Source: Silicimonas sp. | Lineage (GTDB): Bacteria > Pseudomonadota > Alphaproteobacteria > Rhodobacterales > Rhodobacteraceae | Assembly: GCA_022824525.1 (NCBI GenBank) | Contig: JAJDZT010000063.1 | Location: forward strand, 44,875-108,874 | Direction: 5' to 3' | Length of the DNA: 64,000 bases | Part shown: positions 52,148 to 61,518 of the stretch, one piece after another | Position numbering within the stretch: position 1 is the stretch's first letter | Layout: the number at the start of each line of letters is the position of its first letter | Notes under the pieces: generated by a model | What the model was told of the DNA's origin: nothing | What the model saw: the letters and a program-made list of their open reading frames with translations, nothing else | Database searches by the model: none | Position numbers and translations under genes: made by a program

Positions 52148-52810
52148 ATGTCACTTGATGCTCTTCTTGATGCTGCACTGCCCCATGTCGCCTTTGACGG
52201 CTGGTCCGTGGCCAGTTTCAAGGCCGCGGCCCGCGATGCTGACCTGACTGACGCCGAAGCGCGCGCGTTGGCGCCGCGGGGTGCCATTGATCTGGCCGTT
52301 GCGTATCATCGACGCGGGGATCAGGCGATGCTGGCGAAACTGGCAGACGCCGATCTGACGGGCATTCGGTTTCGCGACAAGGTGATCACCGCGCTGAAGC
52401 TCCGGCTGGAAGCCATGGATGATCGGGAGGCCGTGCGCCGCGCCTCCACCCTCTTTTCGCTGCCCAATCATGCGGCGGAGGGTGGCAAGCTGGTCTGGGA
52501 GACGGCGGATCATGTCTGGACCGCTCTTGGTGACGAAAGCCGCGACGGCAACTGGTATTCCAAGCGCGCGATCCTGTCCGGGGTCTGGGCGTCAACCGTG
52601 CTCTATTGGCTGGGCGACGACAGTGCGGATTTTGCCGATACCCACGATTTCATTGATCGCCGGATCGAGGACGTGATGCGGTTCGAGAAGCTGAAAGGTC
52701 AGCTACGGGACAACCCTTTGACCAAGCCTTTCATGCAGATGCAGGAGGCCGTCATGGGCAAGATGCGCGCGCCCAGCCCACGCGACGATGTGCCGGGAGC
52801 GCAACTCTGA
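52148..52810 (+). CDS. COQ9 family protein
   Basis: The 220-residue protein fits COQ9: helical MSLDALLDAALPHVAFDGWSVASFK (TetR-like first helices) and the conserved core WYSKRAILSGVWASTVLYWLGDDS, FIDRRIEDVMRFEKLKGQL. In mitochondria COQ9 binds lipid and presents ubiquinone intermediates to COQ7; the alphaproteobacterial homologue is inferred to act in ubiquinone synthesis. ATG 52148 follows AGGAG. A quinone oxidoreductase gene starts one base after its stop, a fitting neighbour. Confidence 0.9.
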   Translation: MSLDALLDAALPHVAFDGWSVASFKAAARDADLTDAEARALAPRGAIDLAVAYHRRGDQAMLAKLADADLTGIRFRDKVITALKLRLEAMDDREAVRRASTLFSLPNHAAEGGKLVWETADHVWTALGDESRDGNWYSKRAILSGVWASTVLYWLGDDSADFADTHDFIDRRIEDVMRFEKLKGQLRDNPLTKPFMQMQEAVMGKMRAPSPRDDVPGAQL

Positions 52811-52811
52811 C

Positions 52812-53786
52812 ATGAGAGCCGTCGAGATTGCCGAGCCGGGCGGACCGGAGGTCTTGCGTGTCTGTGAACGTGAGCGACCCGAGCCGGGCTATGGCGAGGT
52901 TAGGATCGCGGTGGCTTTTGCCGGGGTGAACCGACCGGATGCGCTCCAACGAGCAGGGGCCTATGACCCGCCGCCCGGCGCGTCCGATCTACCAGGCTTG
53001 GAAGCGTCGGGTCATATCGAGGCGGTAGGCCCCGGTGTGACCGAGTGGAAGGAAGGTGACGCGGTTTGCGCGCTGCTTCCGGGTGGCGGCTATGCGGAAG
53101 CGGTTGTCACGCCCGCCGCGCATTGCCTGCCGGTGCCCGCGGGCATGAGACTAGACCAGGCGGCATGCTTGCCTGAGACGTATTTCACGGTCTGGACGAA
53201 TGTGTTCATGCGCGGCGGGCTGAAGGCGGGGGAGACATTCCTGCTGCACGGCGGCAGCAGCGGCATTGGCACAACCGCGATCCAACTGGCGAATGTCTCT
53301 GGTGCGCGCGTGTTCGCGACGGCTGGAACGGACGAAAAATGCCGGTTCTGCGAAACACTCGGCGCAGAGCGCGCCATCAATTATCGATCCGAAGATTTCG
53401 TATCCGTCATGCAGGATATGGGCCGCGCGGACCTTATCCTCGACATGGTTGGCGGTGCGTACATCCCGCGCGACCTGAAGGCGTTGAAGGATGAGGGACG
53501 GCTGGTTTTCATCGCGTTTCTTGGCGGCCCGAAGGCTGAGGTCAACTTTGCCGAGGTCATGGTGAGACGCTTGACCGTGACCGGTTCGACGCTGCGGCCG
53601 CAATCCGTTCTCGCAAAGGCGCAGATTGCGAACGAATTGCGCCGGGACGTGTGGCCCTTGCTGGAAGCTGGCCGCATTGCACCGGTCATGGATCAGGCCT
53701 TTCCTCTGGCGGACGCTGCAGGGGCGCATCGCGCACTTGAGGCGGACCATATCGGAAAGATCGTGTTGGAGGTGTCCGGCGGATGA
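52812..53786 (+). CDS. NAD(P)H-quinone oxidoreductase (zeta-crystallin-like MDR family)
   Basis: The 324-residue zinc-free medium-chain reductase has an N-terminal GroES-like domain (VRIAVAFAGVNRPDALQRAGAY, LPGLEASGHIEAVG) and a Rossmann domain with FLLHGGSSGIGTTAIQLAN and later DLILDMVGGAYI. This PIG3/Qor group reduces quinones with NADPH. The start at ATG 52812 follows the COQ9 stop immediately, and the next gene overlaps its stop, so three genes form a unit. Confidence 0.9.
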   Translation: MRAVEIAEPGGPEVLRVCERERPEPGYGEVRIAVAFAGVNRPDALQRAGAYDPPPGASDLPGLEASGHIEAVGPGVTEWKEGDAVCALLPGGGYAEAVVTPAAHCLPVPAGMRLDQAACLPETYFTVWTNVFMRGGLKAGETFLLHGGSSGIGTTAIQLANVSGARVFATAGTDEKCRFCETLGAERAINYRSEDFVSVMQDMGRADLILDMVGGAYIPRDLKALKDEGRLVFIAFLGGPKAEVNFAEVMVRRLTVTGSTLRPQSVLAKAQIANELRRDVWPLLEAGRIAPVMDQAFPLADAAGAHRALEADHIGKIVLEVSGG

Positions 53787-54061
53787 AACGGCTGCCACTG
53801 CTTGTCGGGATCGGGTATCCGATTGTTCTGTTCGGCATTCTCGCCCTTGTCGCCTCGCGCGATGCATTTGCCATTTTCGACGATACGTACCTGATGGGAA
53901 CGGGCGTAGCCTTGCCGGCCGTTGTCCTGACAGTCACGTTTATGGTCATGCGACGGACCGAAGGCGCTTTCTGGGTTCCTGCGATCGTTCTTGGTCTTTG
54001 GATCGCGGTCGTAACCTTCGCGCATTTCTGGGTCGTTGCGCAGATCGCGGGCGGAGTCTAA
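53783..54061 (+). CDS. Small membrane protein, 92 residues
   Basis: The protein has three hydrophobic helices (about 5-25, 38-58 and 63-87: LLVGIGYPIVLFGILALVAS, TGVALPAVVLTVTFMVM, FWVPAIVLGLWIAVVTFAHF). The ATG overlaps the quinone oxidoreductase stop (ATGA), so it is the third gene of the COQ9-qor unit. Its own stop overlaps that of the convergent RNase T2 gene by 4 bases. The function is unknown; a role near the quinone pool is only a guess from context. Confidence 0.72.
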   Translation: MKRLPLLVGIGYPIVLFGILALVASRDAFAIFDDTYLMGTGVALPAVVLTVTFMVMRRTEGAFWVPAIVLGLWIAVVTFAHFWVVAQIAGGV

Positions 54062-54693
54062 CGGATCGGATCGAAGAGCGCGTCTGTCATGGTGCAGTCA
54101 CGAATGACATCGCGGCCACAAGTGCGAAGCTCGAGATCACGGGTCAGGCAGATACGCGCCTCCTGAATACGGCCCGATTTGCAGGTGATCGTGATCTGGT
54201 CGGCTTCCAACTGTTCGTTCTCCTCGAGAAAAGCCTGTTCGACGACTGCGGCGGGCAGCCTGATGGGATCTTCGAGTTTTCTGAAAATGCCGGGGCGTGT
54301 GATGCGTTCATAGGCTTCGCGGGAAAGACTGTAGTAATCGTCCGCGGTCAAACCGGTGCACCGGCCATGCTTGTTCCACTGATGCCATGCGTTCCCGGAG
54401 GTTCCAAACAGATCAGCCTCGTTGCGGGTATCCGACCGGGAGGGGTTGCGCGCATTCGTTGGGCAATAGCTTGGCCAGCCGTCTTCGTATTGCGGCCATA
54501 GGCCGTGGAGAATCCATCCGTGGTCAGCGTCTCGATCGCATTGCGGCGAACCACGCCGGTCGCCTTCGAGCGCGCACCATGTTGGTGACCAGGACAGCGC
54601 CATGACATAGTAGTCGAAGTCCCCTGCCGTCTCCCCGTCGGCTGAAGCCATACCTGCCGTCAGCAGTAACATACCCAAAACCCGCATTCGCAC
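54058..54693 (-). CDS. Ribonuclease T2 family protein with Gln at the catalytic Glu position
   Basis: The 211-residue protein has a signal peptide (MRMRVLGMLLLTAGMASADG) and the two T2 active-site blocks: ILHGLWPQ (residues 61-68, catalytic H63) and WHQWNKHGRC (103-112, H109 and K108). T2 enzymes cut RNA non-specifically in the periplasm. In most family members CAS2 reads HEWxKHGxC, whereas residue 105 here is Gln. Whether activity is reduced is not known. Eight or so cysteines suggest several disulfides. It is divergent from trcR. Confidence 0.88.
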   Translation of the reverse strand: MRMRVLGMLLLTAGMASADGETAGDFDYYVMALSWSPTWCALEGDRRGSPQCDRDADHGWILHGLWPQYEDGWPSYCPTNARNPSRSDTRNEADLFGTSGNAWHQWNKHGRCTGLTADDYYSLSREAYERITRPGIFRKLEDPIRLPAAVVEQAFLEENEQLEADQITITCKSGRIQEARICLTRDLELRTCGRDVIRDCTMTDALFDPIR

Positions 54694-54807
54694 TTCCCTC
54701 TTGGCCTTTGTGGGACTATATACCCGACAACTCCCCGAATTCGAGGATGGGTCCTAAGCGACCAGCCGATTTCCGGCGCCGGGAAAGATTTGTCAGGAGA
54801 CAATGAG

Positions 54808-55560
54808 ATGAGCAAACCGATCATGGCCAAAGCGACTGCCGTCTGGCTGGTCGACAACACCACGATCAGCTTCAAGCAGATCGCGGATTTCTGCGGGCTG
54901 CACGAGCTTGAAGTGCAGGGGATCGCCGACGGCGACGTCGCGGCAGGGGTGAAAGGTTTTGATCCGATCACCAACAACCAGCTCACGCAGGAAGAAATCG
55001 ATGCAGCGGAAAAGGACCCGCTTCACAAGCTGAAGCTGAAGTTCAATGCCGCCGCCGTTGGCGAAGAAAAGCGCCGTGGCCCGCGTTACACGCCGCTCTC
55101 CAAGCGTCAGGACCGGCCAGCTTCCATCCTTTGGTTGGTGAAGTTCCATCCGGAATTGTCTGACGGGCAGATTTCGAAGCTTGTCGGCACCACCAAGCCG
55201 ACGATCCAGTCGATCCGCGAGCGGACCCACTGGAACATCTCGAACATCCAGCCGATTGATCCGGTTGCCCTCGGGCTCTGCAAGCAGTCCGAATTGGATG
55301 CAGCCGTTCAGAAGGCTGCGGCCAAGAAGGCCAAGGAAGGCGAGGTCATGTCAGACGAGGAACGGCGCAAGCTGGTCTCGACGGAGCAGTCGCTGGAAGG
55401 CGAGCCTGAGCCGAAGATCCCAACGGCCATTTCCGGGTTGGAGACCTTCACGCTTGGCGATGCCGGTGATGACGAACGCGAAGACGAAGCGGTGCCGGAC
55501 GCGGACAGCTTCTTCAATCTGCCGGACGCAAGTGACGACGACGAGGACGAAGACCGTTAA
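54808..55560 (+). CDS. trcR: DUF1013 cell-cycle transcriptional regulator TrcR
   Basis: The 250-residue protein matches DUF1013: MSKPIMAKATAVWLVDNTTI, FDPITNNQLTQEEI, PRYTPLSKRQDRPASILWLVKFHPELSDGQISKLVGTT (a helix-turn-helix-like segment), followed by a Lys/Ala-rich helix and an acidic tail ([22 protein letters not shown]). Caulobacter TrcR is an abundant essential factor linked to RNA polymerase and the cell cycle. ATG 54808 has AGGAGA 7 bases upstream. Its stop overlaps the convergent Nudix gene. Confidence 0.92.
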   Translation: MSKPIMAKATAVWLVDNTTISFKQIADFCGLHELEVQGIADGDVAAGVKGFDPITNNQLTQEEIDAAEKDPLHKLKLKFNAAAVGEEKRRGPRYTPLSKRQDRPASILWLVKFHPELSDGQISKLVGTTKPTIQSIRERTHWNISNIQPIDPVALGLCKQSELDAAVQKAAAKKAKEGEVMSDEERRKLVSTEQSLEGEPEPKIPTAISGLETFTLGDAGDDEREDEAVPDADSFFNLPDASDDDEDEDR

Positions 55561-55973
55561 CGGCGGTCGGACAGCTCGAAGTACTGGCGCAGCCGTTCTC
55601 GGTGACGCGGGAGCGTTTTTGCCTCCCGCATGAACCAGTCGATAGACGCAAGTCGCCATTCCTGACCTTCGTCCCCGAACTCCACCTCTGTCGGGTCAAA
55701 ATCGGGTTTTTCGGCGACGAAGAACCAGATGAAGCCGTGATGGGCGGGCGATCTGACGGACCAATGCAGGTCAGTTGGTTTCCAGATCAGGCCAAGTTCC
55801 TCACGCAGCTCGCGCAGGACGCAATCTTCCGGGCTTTCGTTTGCCTCGCGACCGCCGCCCGGAAGATCCCAGTGGTTGGGCCAGAGAATGGACGGTGTGT
55901 CGTCGCGCAGTATCGTTACGATCCGGTCGCCGACGAGTACTGCGAGTTTTGCCCCGTGAAACGCGGCACTCAC
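55557..55973 (-). CDS. Nudix hydrolase
   Basis: The 138-residue protein has a complete Nudix box, [21 protein letters not shown] followed by LGL, which fits GX5EX7REUXEEXGU. These enzymes hydrolyse nucleoside diphosphates linked to another group; the substrate (oxidised nucleotide, sugar or dinucleotide) is not evident. The start overlaps the recR stop, so it is the last gene of the ybaB-TraB-recR-Nudix unit. Confidence 0.88.
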   Translation of the reverse strand: MSAAFHGAKLAVLVGDRIVTILRDDTPSILWPNHWDLPGGGREANESPEDCVLRELREELGLIWKPTDLHWSVRSPAHHGFIWFFVAEKPDFDPTEVEFGDEGQEWRLASIDWFMREAKTLPRHRERLRQYFELSDRR

Positions 55974-56563
55974 ACTGACTTCCGCGCTCGCAGCGCCGCT
56001 CCGATTGTTCCGTCGTCCAGATAATCGAGTTCTCCCCCGATCGGGACGCCCTGTGCAAGCGAGGTGACCTTGACGCGGCCTTCCAACTGATCCGCAATGT
56101 AATGTGCGGTGGTTTGGCCATCGACGGTGGCGTTCAGGGCAAGGATAACCTCTTCGATGCCTTCGGTCGCGACGCGATCGATCAGCTTGGGAATGCGCAA
56201 CTCCTCTGGCCCTATGGCATCAAGCGCGGAGAGTGTGCCGCCAAGCACGTGATAGCGGCCACGAAAGACGGCAGCGCGTTCCATTGCCCAAAGATCAGCC
56301 ACGTCTTCGACGATGCAAAGCTCTCCATTCGCGCGTTTTTCGCTTTCGCAAATCGCGCACAGGTCCGTGGTGCCGATGTTCCCGCAATTCAGACATTCGC
56401 GGGCCGTTTCCGCCACTTGCTGCATTGCATCCGCCAAGGGCATCAGGACCAGCGCACGCTTCTTTACAAGGTGCAGCACGGCCCGTCGCGCAGAGCGAGG
56501 ACCAAGACCGGGCAGGCGGGCCATGAGTTCGATCAGGTTCTCAAGATCCGTCGGAGCGCTCAT
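55970..56563 (-). CDS. recR: Recombination mediator protein RecR
   Basis: The 197-residue protein has the RecR order: helix-hairpin-helix ([20 protein letters not shown]), a C4 zinc finger (CLNCGN, CAICES), a Toprim domain ([34 protein letters not shown]) and a C-terminal Walker-B-like end ([23 protein letters not shown]). With RecO/RecF it loads RecA on SSB-coated gaps. The ATG overlaps the TraB/GumN stop. ybaB lies upstream in the same unit, as in most bacteria. Confidence 0.96.
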   Translation of the reverse strand: MSAPTDLENLIELMARLPGLGPRSARRAVLHLVKKRALVLMPLADAMQQVAETARECLNCGNIGTTDLCAICESEKRANGELCIVEDVADLWAMERAAVFRGRYHVLGGTLSALDAIGPEELRIPKLIDRVATEGIEEVILALNATVDGQTTAHYIADQLEGRVKVTSLAQGVPIGGELDYLDDGTIGAALRARKSV

Positions 56564-57609
56564 TGTATTTCTCCGGGCACGGGAATGCGGGTCACCTTGT
56601 AGCCGCGATCTTGTAAAAGACTGACCAAGCCCATTGGCCCCGGCAGGTGCGCCGCCCCGACCGCGATGAAGACACCGCCTTCGGGCAACCTGTCGGTAAG
56701 CCGATCGAGGAAGCGCTGGTTTCTGAAATCCACGAGATACGCATTGGTGAGGCGAAGCGCGTCCGGTCCATAGTCTTCCAAGGTGTCTTCGACAAAGGCT
56801 CGATCCCACGCTGAAAGTAGTCCCAGACGGCCCTCGCGATAGAGTTGGAAGGAGACCGCGCGACCCGAGTTGTCTGGTGGCGGTTGCAGATAGGCCGCAT
56901 AAACCGCGACGATGGCTTTTGCCGTCTCTTCATCCTCGGACAGATCGGCAAAGAACTCGGTAGGTAGTTCCAGGCCAAGGATCTCTGCGCGTCCGATGCG
57001 CCCAAGGGTTTGAATGAAGTCATCCTGAACCGGGATGGTGCCGAAATAGAAGTCCTCGCACGGATCAGACAGCAAAACGGCTGCCAGCCCGGCAAAAGTC
57101 AAAACGAAGAGTGCGTCCTCGGTTGCGCCATATCCATCCAGCCGGTCAAGCACCCAGTTCTGAACCTCTGGCGAAAGGAACTCGAGGTCGAGCGGTTCTG
57201 TCATTGAGAAAGGGTCGGTTGGATCGCGGTATCGGCCCGGTTCGTTGAATTGATCAAGGACCGCATCGCGATCCGGCAAGGTATAGTCAACTTCCACGGC
57301 CAGCGTTTTGGCTGTTGCGATGCGGTCCCGCACGATGGTCGGCAGGTCGAGAATGGCTGGCGCGGATACATGGTACGTGCCCCAAAGGTGTGAAATCGCA
57401 CCTTGAGGGCTTTCAATGCGCCAGAACCGTCCGGTCGAATTGGAGATGCCGGCCGCTTTGGCTTCGAGCGCAATCAGATCAAAGGGCGCAAATTCGGCAG
57501 CCGTTGCGGCGCGCGGCTCAACTTCGCAAAAGTCGCGCGTGGCCCAGTCCTGCGCATGCGCACAGGATGTCCAAATCCCCAATATTGCAGCGAAAACGCC
57601 TCGTATCAT
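56560..57609 (-). CDS. TraB/GumN family protein
   Basis: The 349-residue protein has a signal peptide ([20 protein letters not shown]) and the TraB/GumN motifs: [10 protein letters not shown] (first metal-site motif), [10 protein letters not shown], and C-terminal [19 protein letters not shown]. The family (Tiki-like) includes predicted metal-dependent proteases. It should be periplasmic. It is inserted between ybaB (5 bases away) and recR (ATGA overlap), so it is co-transcribed with DNA-repair genes, an unexpected partner. Confidence 0.88.
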   Translation of the reverse strand: MIRGVFAAILGIWTSCAHAQDWATRDFCEVEPRAATAAEFAPFDLIALEAKAAGISNSTGRFWRIESPQGAISHLWGTYHVSAPAILDLPTIVRDRIATAKTLAVEVDYTLPDRDAVLDQFNEPGRYRDPTDPFSMTEPLDLEFLSPEVQNWVLDRLDGYGATEDALFVLTFAGLAAVLLSDPCEDFYFGTIPVQDDFIQTLGRIGRAEILGLELPTEFFADLSEDEETAKAIVAVYAAYLQPPPDNSGRAVSFQLYREGRLGLLSAWDRAFVEDTLEDYGPDALRLTNAYLVDFRNQRFLDRLTDRLPEGGVFIAVGAAHLPGPMGLVSLLQDRGYKVTRIPVPGEIQ

Positions 57610-57614
57610 TCAAA

Positions 57615-57959
57615 TCAGAATGGCAGCTTCATATCAGCTGGCAGGCCCATGCTTTCGGTGAGCTTGTTCATCTCATCCTTGTGCTTTTCAGCAGCGCGCG
57701 ATTGCGCGTCCTTGATGGCGGCAAGGATGAGGTCTTCAACCACTTCCTTTTCATCCGGATTGAAAATGGACGGGTCGACATCCAGACCGACGAGTTCGCC
57801 CTTGGCGGTTGATGTCGCCTTCACGAGGCCAGCACCGCTTTCGCCAACGACGGTCATGCGACCGAGCTCTTCCTGCAGCTCGACCATTTTGCCCTGCATC
57901 TCCTGCGCGGCCTTCATCATCTTGCCCATATCGGCCAGTCCGCCAAGTCCTTTGAACAT
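57615..57959 (-). CDS. ybaB: YbaB/EbfC family nucleoid-associated protein
   Basis: The 114-residue protein starts MFKGLGGLADMGKMMKAAQE and shows the typical helix MVELQEELGRMTVVGESGAGLVKATSTAKGE and tail LTESMGLPADMKLPF. It forms a tweezer-like dimer that binds DNA. The start at 57959 has GGAGAAACAG upstream. It usually lies between dnaX and recR. Here dnaX is over 1.2 kb away, with two opposite-strand genes in between. Confidence 0.95.
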   Translation of the reverse strand: MFKGLGGLADMGKMMKAAQEMQGKMVELQEELGRMTVVGESGAGLVKATSTAKGELVGLDVDPSIFNPDEKEVVEDLILAAIKDAQSRAAEKHKDEMNKLTESMGLPADMKLPF

Positions 57960-58061
57960 CTGTTTCTCCTTCAAGGGTTGCGATACTAGATACGGAGCGC
58001 CGACGCTGGCGGCAAGGTTCTGGATCGGCGGAATTTGGCGAGGACCAACGGAGGCGAAGCC

Positions 58062-58658
58062 ATGACACCTGAACGGCTGCGAGAAATCTACGGAGACGTA
58101 TCTCCGCGCGCAGCGGTCAAGACCATCGACCGCTTCGACAATCATTGCCGTGCCTTCATTGGGAATGCGACGTTTCTTGTGCTGGCCACTTCGGATGGTA
58201 GAGACCTTGATGTTTCACCCAAGGGCGATCCGGCGGGTTTCGTGACTGTCGAAAGTGAGACCACGCTGTTGATCCCGGATCGGCCCGGTAACAACCGGAT
58301 CGATGGCCTGTTGAACATCCTGGCATGTCCCAAAGTGGCGTTGATCTTCATGATCCCCTCCGTTGATGAAACATTGCGGGTCAACGGGGTGGCAGAGATC
58401 ATCGATGATCCGGCGATTTGCGATCAGTTTCGGGTGAAAGGCCGAAGCCCGAAAACAGTCACGCGCGTGACGGCAGAGGAGATCTTCACCCATTGCGGCA
58501 AGGCGCCTTTGCGCGCGGGACTTTGGAAGCCTGAAACATGGCCAACGGATCGACCGGTCCCGACGCTTTATGAGATGGTTCGGGATCATGCAGAGATGGA
58601 CGTGCCGTCGACGGATCAGGCAGACGTCGAGGCGCTGTATCGCGAGACGCTTTACTGA
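58062..58658 (+). CDS. Pyridoxamine 5'-phosphate oxidase-like FMN protein
   Basis: The 198-residue protein has a split-barrel flavin-binding pattern: FIGNATFLVLATSDGRDLDVSPKGDPAGFV, LLIPDRPGNNRIDGLLNI and VALIFMIPSVDETLRVNG, as in the MSMEG_1061 subgroup of PPOX-type proteins. The C-terminal region has HCGKAPLRAGLW. These bind FMN; substrates are mostly unknown. It is divergent from ybaB, starting 103 bases away, and sits in the space that interrupts dnaX-ybaB. Confidence 0.86.
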   Translation: MTPERLREIYGDVSPRAAVKTIDRFDNHCRAFIGNATFLVLATSDGRDLDVSPKGDPAGFVTVESETTLLIPDRPGNNRIDGLLNILACPKVALIFMIPSVDETLRVNGVAEIIDDPAICDQFRVKGRSPKTVTRVTAEEIFTHCGKAPLRAGLWKPETWPTDRPVPTLYEMVRDHAEMDVPSTDQADVEALYRETLY

Positions 58659-58761
58659 GGGCTTTGTTTCTCTCCGGCGCGCTTTCAAAGCAAGCGCACC
58701 TTCTTGTGGACCAAGGCAGCTCACGGGTATTCTGAAAAGGCCTCGCAGGGTGTTAGTAGAT

Positions 58762-59184
58762 ATGAACTACGAAACCATATGCGCAACCAAGACCTCGACC
58801 ACGACAGATGGCCGCGTGCGGATTGAGTTCTTCGATTTCCGCAGTGGAGAAAGCTTGAAGCCTTTGGCGGACGCAATTTCCAAATCTCTGAACGCCAGCG
58901 TTCGGGAGATTCCCTATGATCGCGCCGAGGATCTACCAAGAGACGACTTTGGGGATCCGGTGATTGCTCAGCAGTTTGAATGGGCAGGTAAGGTTTTAAC
59001 GGTCACATGGGAGGACGAATTTGGCTCCCACGTCCTTGGAACGGAAGAAGACGAACAAGTTCTTAAAGAACTGGCCCAGATTTTCTCAGGAACAGAACAC
59101 GACGAACGGGCATCGCCCTCCTCGGGCCACAGACTGCGATCGCGCAGTTGGGCGGAACGCATACTTGGGAATTGGCGCAGATAG
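58762..59184 (+). CDS. Uncharacterised protein, 140 residues
   Basis: From ATG 58762 the protein reads MNYETICATKTSTTTDGRVR, then a mixed alpha/beta part with FEWAGKVLTVTWEDEFGSHVLG and a basic C-terminus (RLRSRSWAERILGNWRR). No domain is recognised. There is no clear ribosome site, and the gene stands 103 bases after the PPOX-like gene. Sequence composition is less GC-rich. It could be a small immunity- or toxin-related protein, but nothing proves that. Confidence 0.55.
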   Translation: MNYETICATKTSTTTDGRVRIEFFDFRSGESLKPLADAISKSLNASVREIPYDRAEDLPRDDFGDPVIAQQFEWAGKVLTVTWEDEFGSHVLGTEEDEQVLKELAQIFSGTEHDERASPSSGHRLRSRSWAERILGNWRR

Positions 59185-59225
59185 GGTTCCGCCGCGCGAA
59201 TGTTCGCTTCGCACCGCAACGCTTT

Positions 59226-60974
59226 CTAGTCGTCCTCGAAGGGATCCCATTCCTCATCGACTTCGCCGAGCGCCTCTTCGGCGGCCTTGTTGGCGAGCGC
59301 GTTGGCGGACTTCAGCTCGCCGATCTGGGCGTTTGGGAAAACATTGAGGATCGCGGCGACGGTCGGGTCCTGTTTCGCTTCTTCCTTCAAGGCTTCGATT
59401 TCTGCCTCTTCGGCTTCACGCATCGTGGGCGCGCCGCCTTCCGAAGTGACCGAGACGACCCAGCGAACACCCGTCCAGCTTTGGAGCCGCTGGCCGAGGC
59501 GCTGAGCCAGATCGGCGGGCGCCTTGGGCGAGGGTTCGAATTCGATCCGACCGGGCTGGTAGGAAACGAGTCGGACGCCGCTCATCACCTGTTCCTTCAG
59601 AAGCTGGTCGCGATTGGCGGCGATCAGGTCGATCACGCGCTGAAAGGTCGGATAGCGGTCAAGCGCGCCTTCGGGCGCTTGCGCCAGTGCGGCTTGCGGC
59701 GCGCCGGGGGGTGCCGAGCTGACGGCTTGCGCACGGTCGGCGACGGCTTGCGCGCCGGGGCTGGAGGACGGTGCGGTGGTCGCGCTTGGGGATGGTCCGG
59801 CAGGTGGGGTCGCGTCCTTGAGCTTGGCGACCAGATCGCCGGGTGTCGGCAAGTCGGCCACATGCGTCATGCGGATCACGGCCATTTCGGCGGCCATCAT
59901 GGCGTTGGGGGCATGTGCGACTTCTTCGAGCGCCTTCAGGCCCATTTGCCACATGCGGGTGAGGACCGGCATCGCAAGCTTGTCGGCCATCGCCTGGCCG
60001 CGCGCGCGTTCGTCCGGACTGACGGTCGGGTCGTCGGCGGCCTCGGGCGTGATGCGGATGACGCTGATCCAATGGGTGATCTCGGCGATGTCACGGAGGA
60101 TGGCGAGCGGATCGGCCCCGTCGGCATATTGCGCGCCGATCTCGGAAAGCGCGCCCGCCGCGTCGCCGGTGACGATCTTGTCGAAAAGGTCCATGACCCG
60201 GCCACGGTCGGCGAGGCCAAGCATCGCACGCACCTGTTCCGCGGTGGTTTCGCCCGCGCCATGGCTGATCGCCTGATCGAGAAGCGATTGCGCATCGCGG
60301 GCAGAACCTTCAGCGGCGCGGGTGATCAGCGCCAGCGCATCCTCCGCAATCTCCGCCCCTTCCGCCTTGGCAATGCGGGCGAGCATGGCGATCATGTCCT
60401 CGGGTTCGATCCGCCGGAGGTCGAAACGCTGGCAGCGGGAAAGGACAGTCACGGGCACCTTGCGGATCTCGGTCGTCGCAAAGATGAATTTGACGTGCGC
60501 AGGTGGTTCTTCAAGCGTTTTCAGAAGTGCGTTGAATGCGCTGGTCGAGAGCATGTGCACTTCGTCGATGATGTAAATCTTGTAGCGGGCAGACGCCGCG
60601 CGATAGTGCACGCTGTCGATGATCTCGCGGATGTCGTTCACGCCCGTGCGGCTGGCGGCATCCATTTCCAGCACGTCGACATGGGCACCCTTGGTGATGG
60701 CGACGCAATGCTCACATACGCCGCAAGGCTCCGTCGTAGGGGTGCCGTTCCCATCAGGACCGATGCAGTTCATGCCTTTCGCGATGATCCGCGCGGTCGT
60801 GGTTTTGCCCGTGCCGCGAATGCCGGTCATGATGAAGGCCTGCGCGATGCGATCAGCCTCGAACGCGTTCTTGAGCGTGCGGACCATCGCGTCCTGACCG
60901 ACGAGATCGGCAAAAGTCTCCGGCCGGTATTTCCGGGCCAGCACCTGGTAGGTTTGGTCTTTCTCTTCGCTCAT
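59226..60974 (-). CDS. dnaX: DNA polymerase III subunit gamma/tau
   Basis: The 582-residue protein has an AAA+ ATPase domain with Walker A GIRGTGKTTTARI (K57), a zinc module (CIGPDGNGTPTTEPCGVCEHC region), IIDEVHMLS and the sensor FIFATTEIRKVP. A Pro/Ala/Ser-rich linker (about 385-430) leads to a C-terminal tau-like domain ending EVDEEWDPFEDD. It is the clamp-loader motor. No slippery A-run for a gamma/tau frameshift was noticed. Confidence 0.96.
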   Translation of the reverse strand: MSEEKDQTYQVLARKYRPETFADLVGQDAMVRTLKNAFEADRIAQAFIMTGIRGTGKTTTARIIAKGMNCIGPDGNGTPTTEPCGVCEHCVAITKGAHVDVLEMDAASRTGVNDIREIIDSVHYRAASARYKIYIIDEVHMLSTSAFNALLKTLEEPPAHVKFIFATTEIRKVPVTVLSRCQRFDLRRIEPEDMIAMLARIAKAEGAEIAEDALALITRAAEGSARDAQSLLDQAISHGAGETTAEQVRAMLGLADRGRVMDLFDKIVTGDAAGALSEIGAQYADGADPLAILRDIAEITHWISVIRITPEAADDPTVSPDERARGQAMADKLAMPVLTRMWQMGLKALEEVAHAPNAMMAAEMAVIRMTHVADLPTPGDLVAKLKDATPPAGPSPSATTAPSSSPGAQAVADRAQAVSSAPPGAPQAALAQAPEGALDRYPTFQRVIDLIAANRDQLLKEQVMSGVRLVSYQPGRIEFEPSPKAPADLAQRLGQRLQSWTGVRWVVSVTSEGGAPTMREAEEAEIEALKEEAKQDPTVAAILNVFPNAQIGELKSANALANKAAEEALGEVDEEWDPFEDD

Positions 60975-61035
60975 GTGCCCCGCCGGAATCGTATCCCGGC
61001 GAGGTTAGACCGGCGGTGGCGCAGGGTCCACCGGA

Positions 61036-61272
61036 TCAGGAGGACAGATAACGGTAGATCTCGTCCTTGAGAGCAGCCCTTTGTTTGCGCAGGGCGCCTT
61101 CGGCAAGGTCTTCTACCGGCTCCACATTGGTCTCTGCCCGATGCACGGCGCGGTTAACCTCATGATAGTCATCGAATAGTCGCGCAAAATGAGCGTCGCT
61201 CGCCTTGAGTTCATGCATCTTTTGAGTGTGCTCCGGAAACTCTTCGGCAAGCTCATGCGGGGTGTGACCCAT
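61036..61272 (-). CDS. DUF465 (YdcH-like) small protein
   Basis: The 78-residue helical protein starts MGHTPHELAEEFPEHTQKMH and has the DUF465 pattern HFARLFDDYHEVNRAVHRAE, then LRKQRAALKDEIYRYL. The family forms short helical hairpins of unknown role. Start ATG 61272 has AAGGAGG upstream. It follows dnaX on the complementary side, with 61 bases between the dnaX start and its stop, and probably has its own promoter. Confidence 0.85.
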   Translation of the reverse strand: MGHTPHELAEEFPEHTQKMHELKASDAHFARLFDDYHEVNRAVHRAETNVEPVEDLAEGALRKQRAALKDEIYRYLSS

Positions 61273-61518
61273 GGAATCCTCCTTTTCTCGATCGTTTCCG
61301 AGTCTGCCGAGGTTTGGGTGTGCCATCTCTGATCCAGGTCAAATCGCGAGAGTTGATTGGCCGACCCTTCCCGCGTTAAGCTTCGGGCGCCGCACGGGGC
61401 GGCATCCTGGTTCGCGGACAGCCGAGCACGGCACCCCGATGCTCAGACGAACACACCTTTCGGTGTTTCTCATGCCCGCCAGAGCGAACCGCCGGGCCAT
61501 TTTTTGAGGAGCCCGAAT

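Noticed and set aside
59226..60974. Programmed frameshift for gamma/tau in dnaX
   Set aside because: No slippery A-run with a downstream stem was seen; the gene is one long frame.
59148..61070. 640-codon open frame antisense to dnaX
   Set aside because: It arises from GC-rich codon bias opposite a clear dnaX; the translation is rich in Gly, Arg and His without domains.
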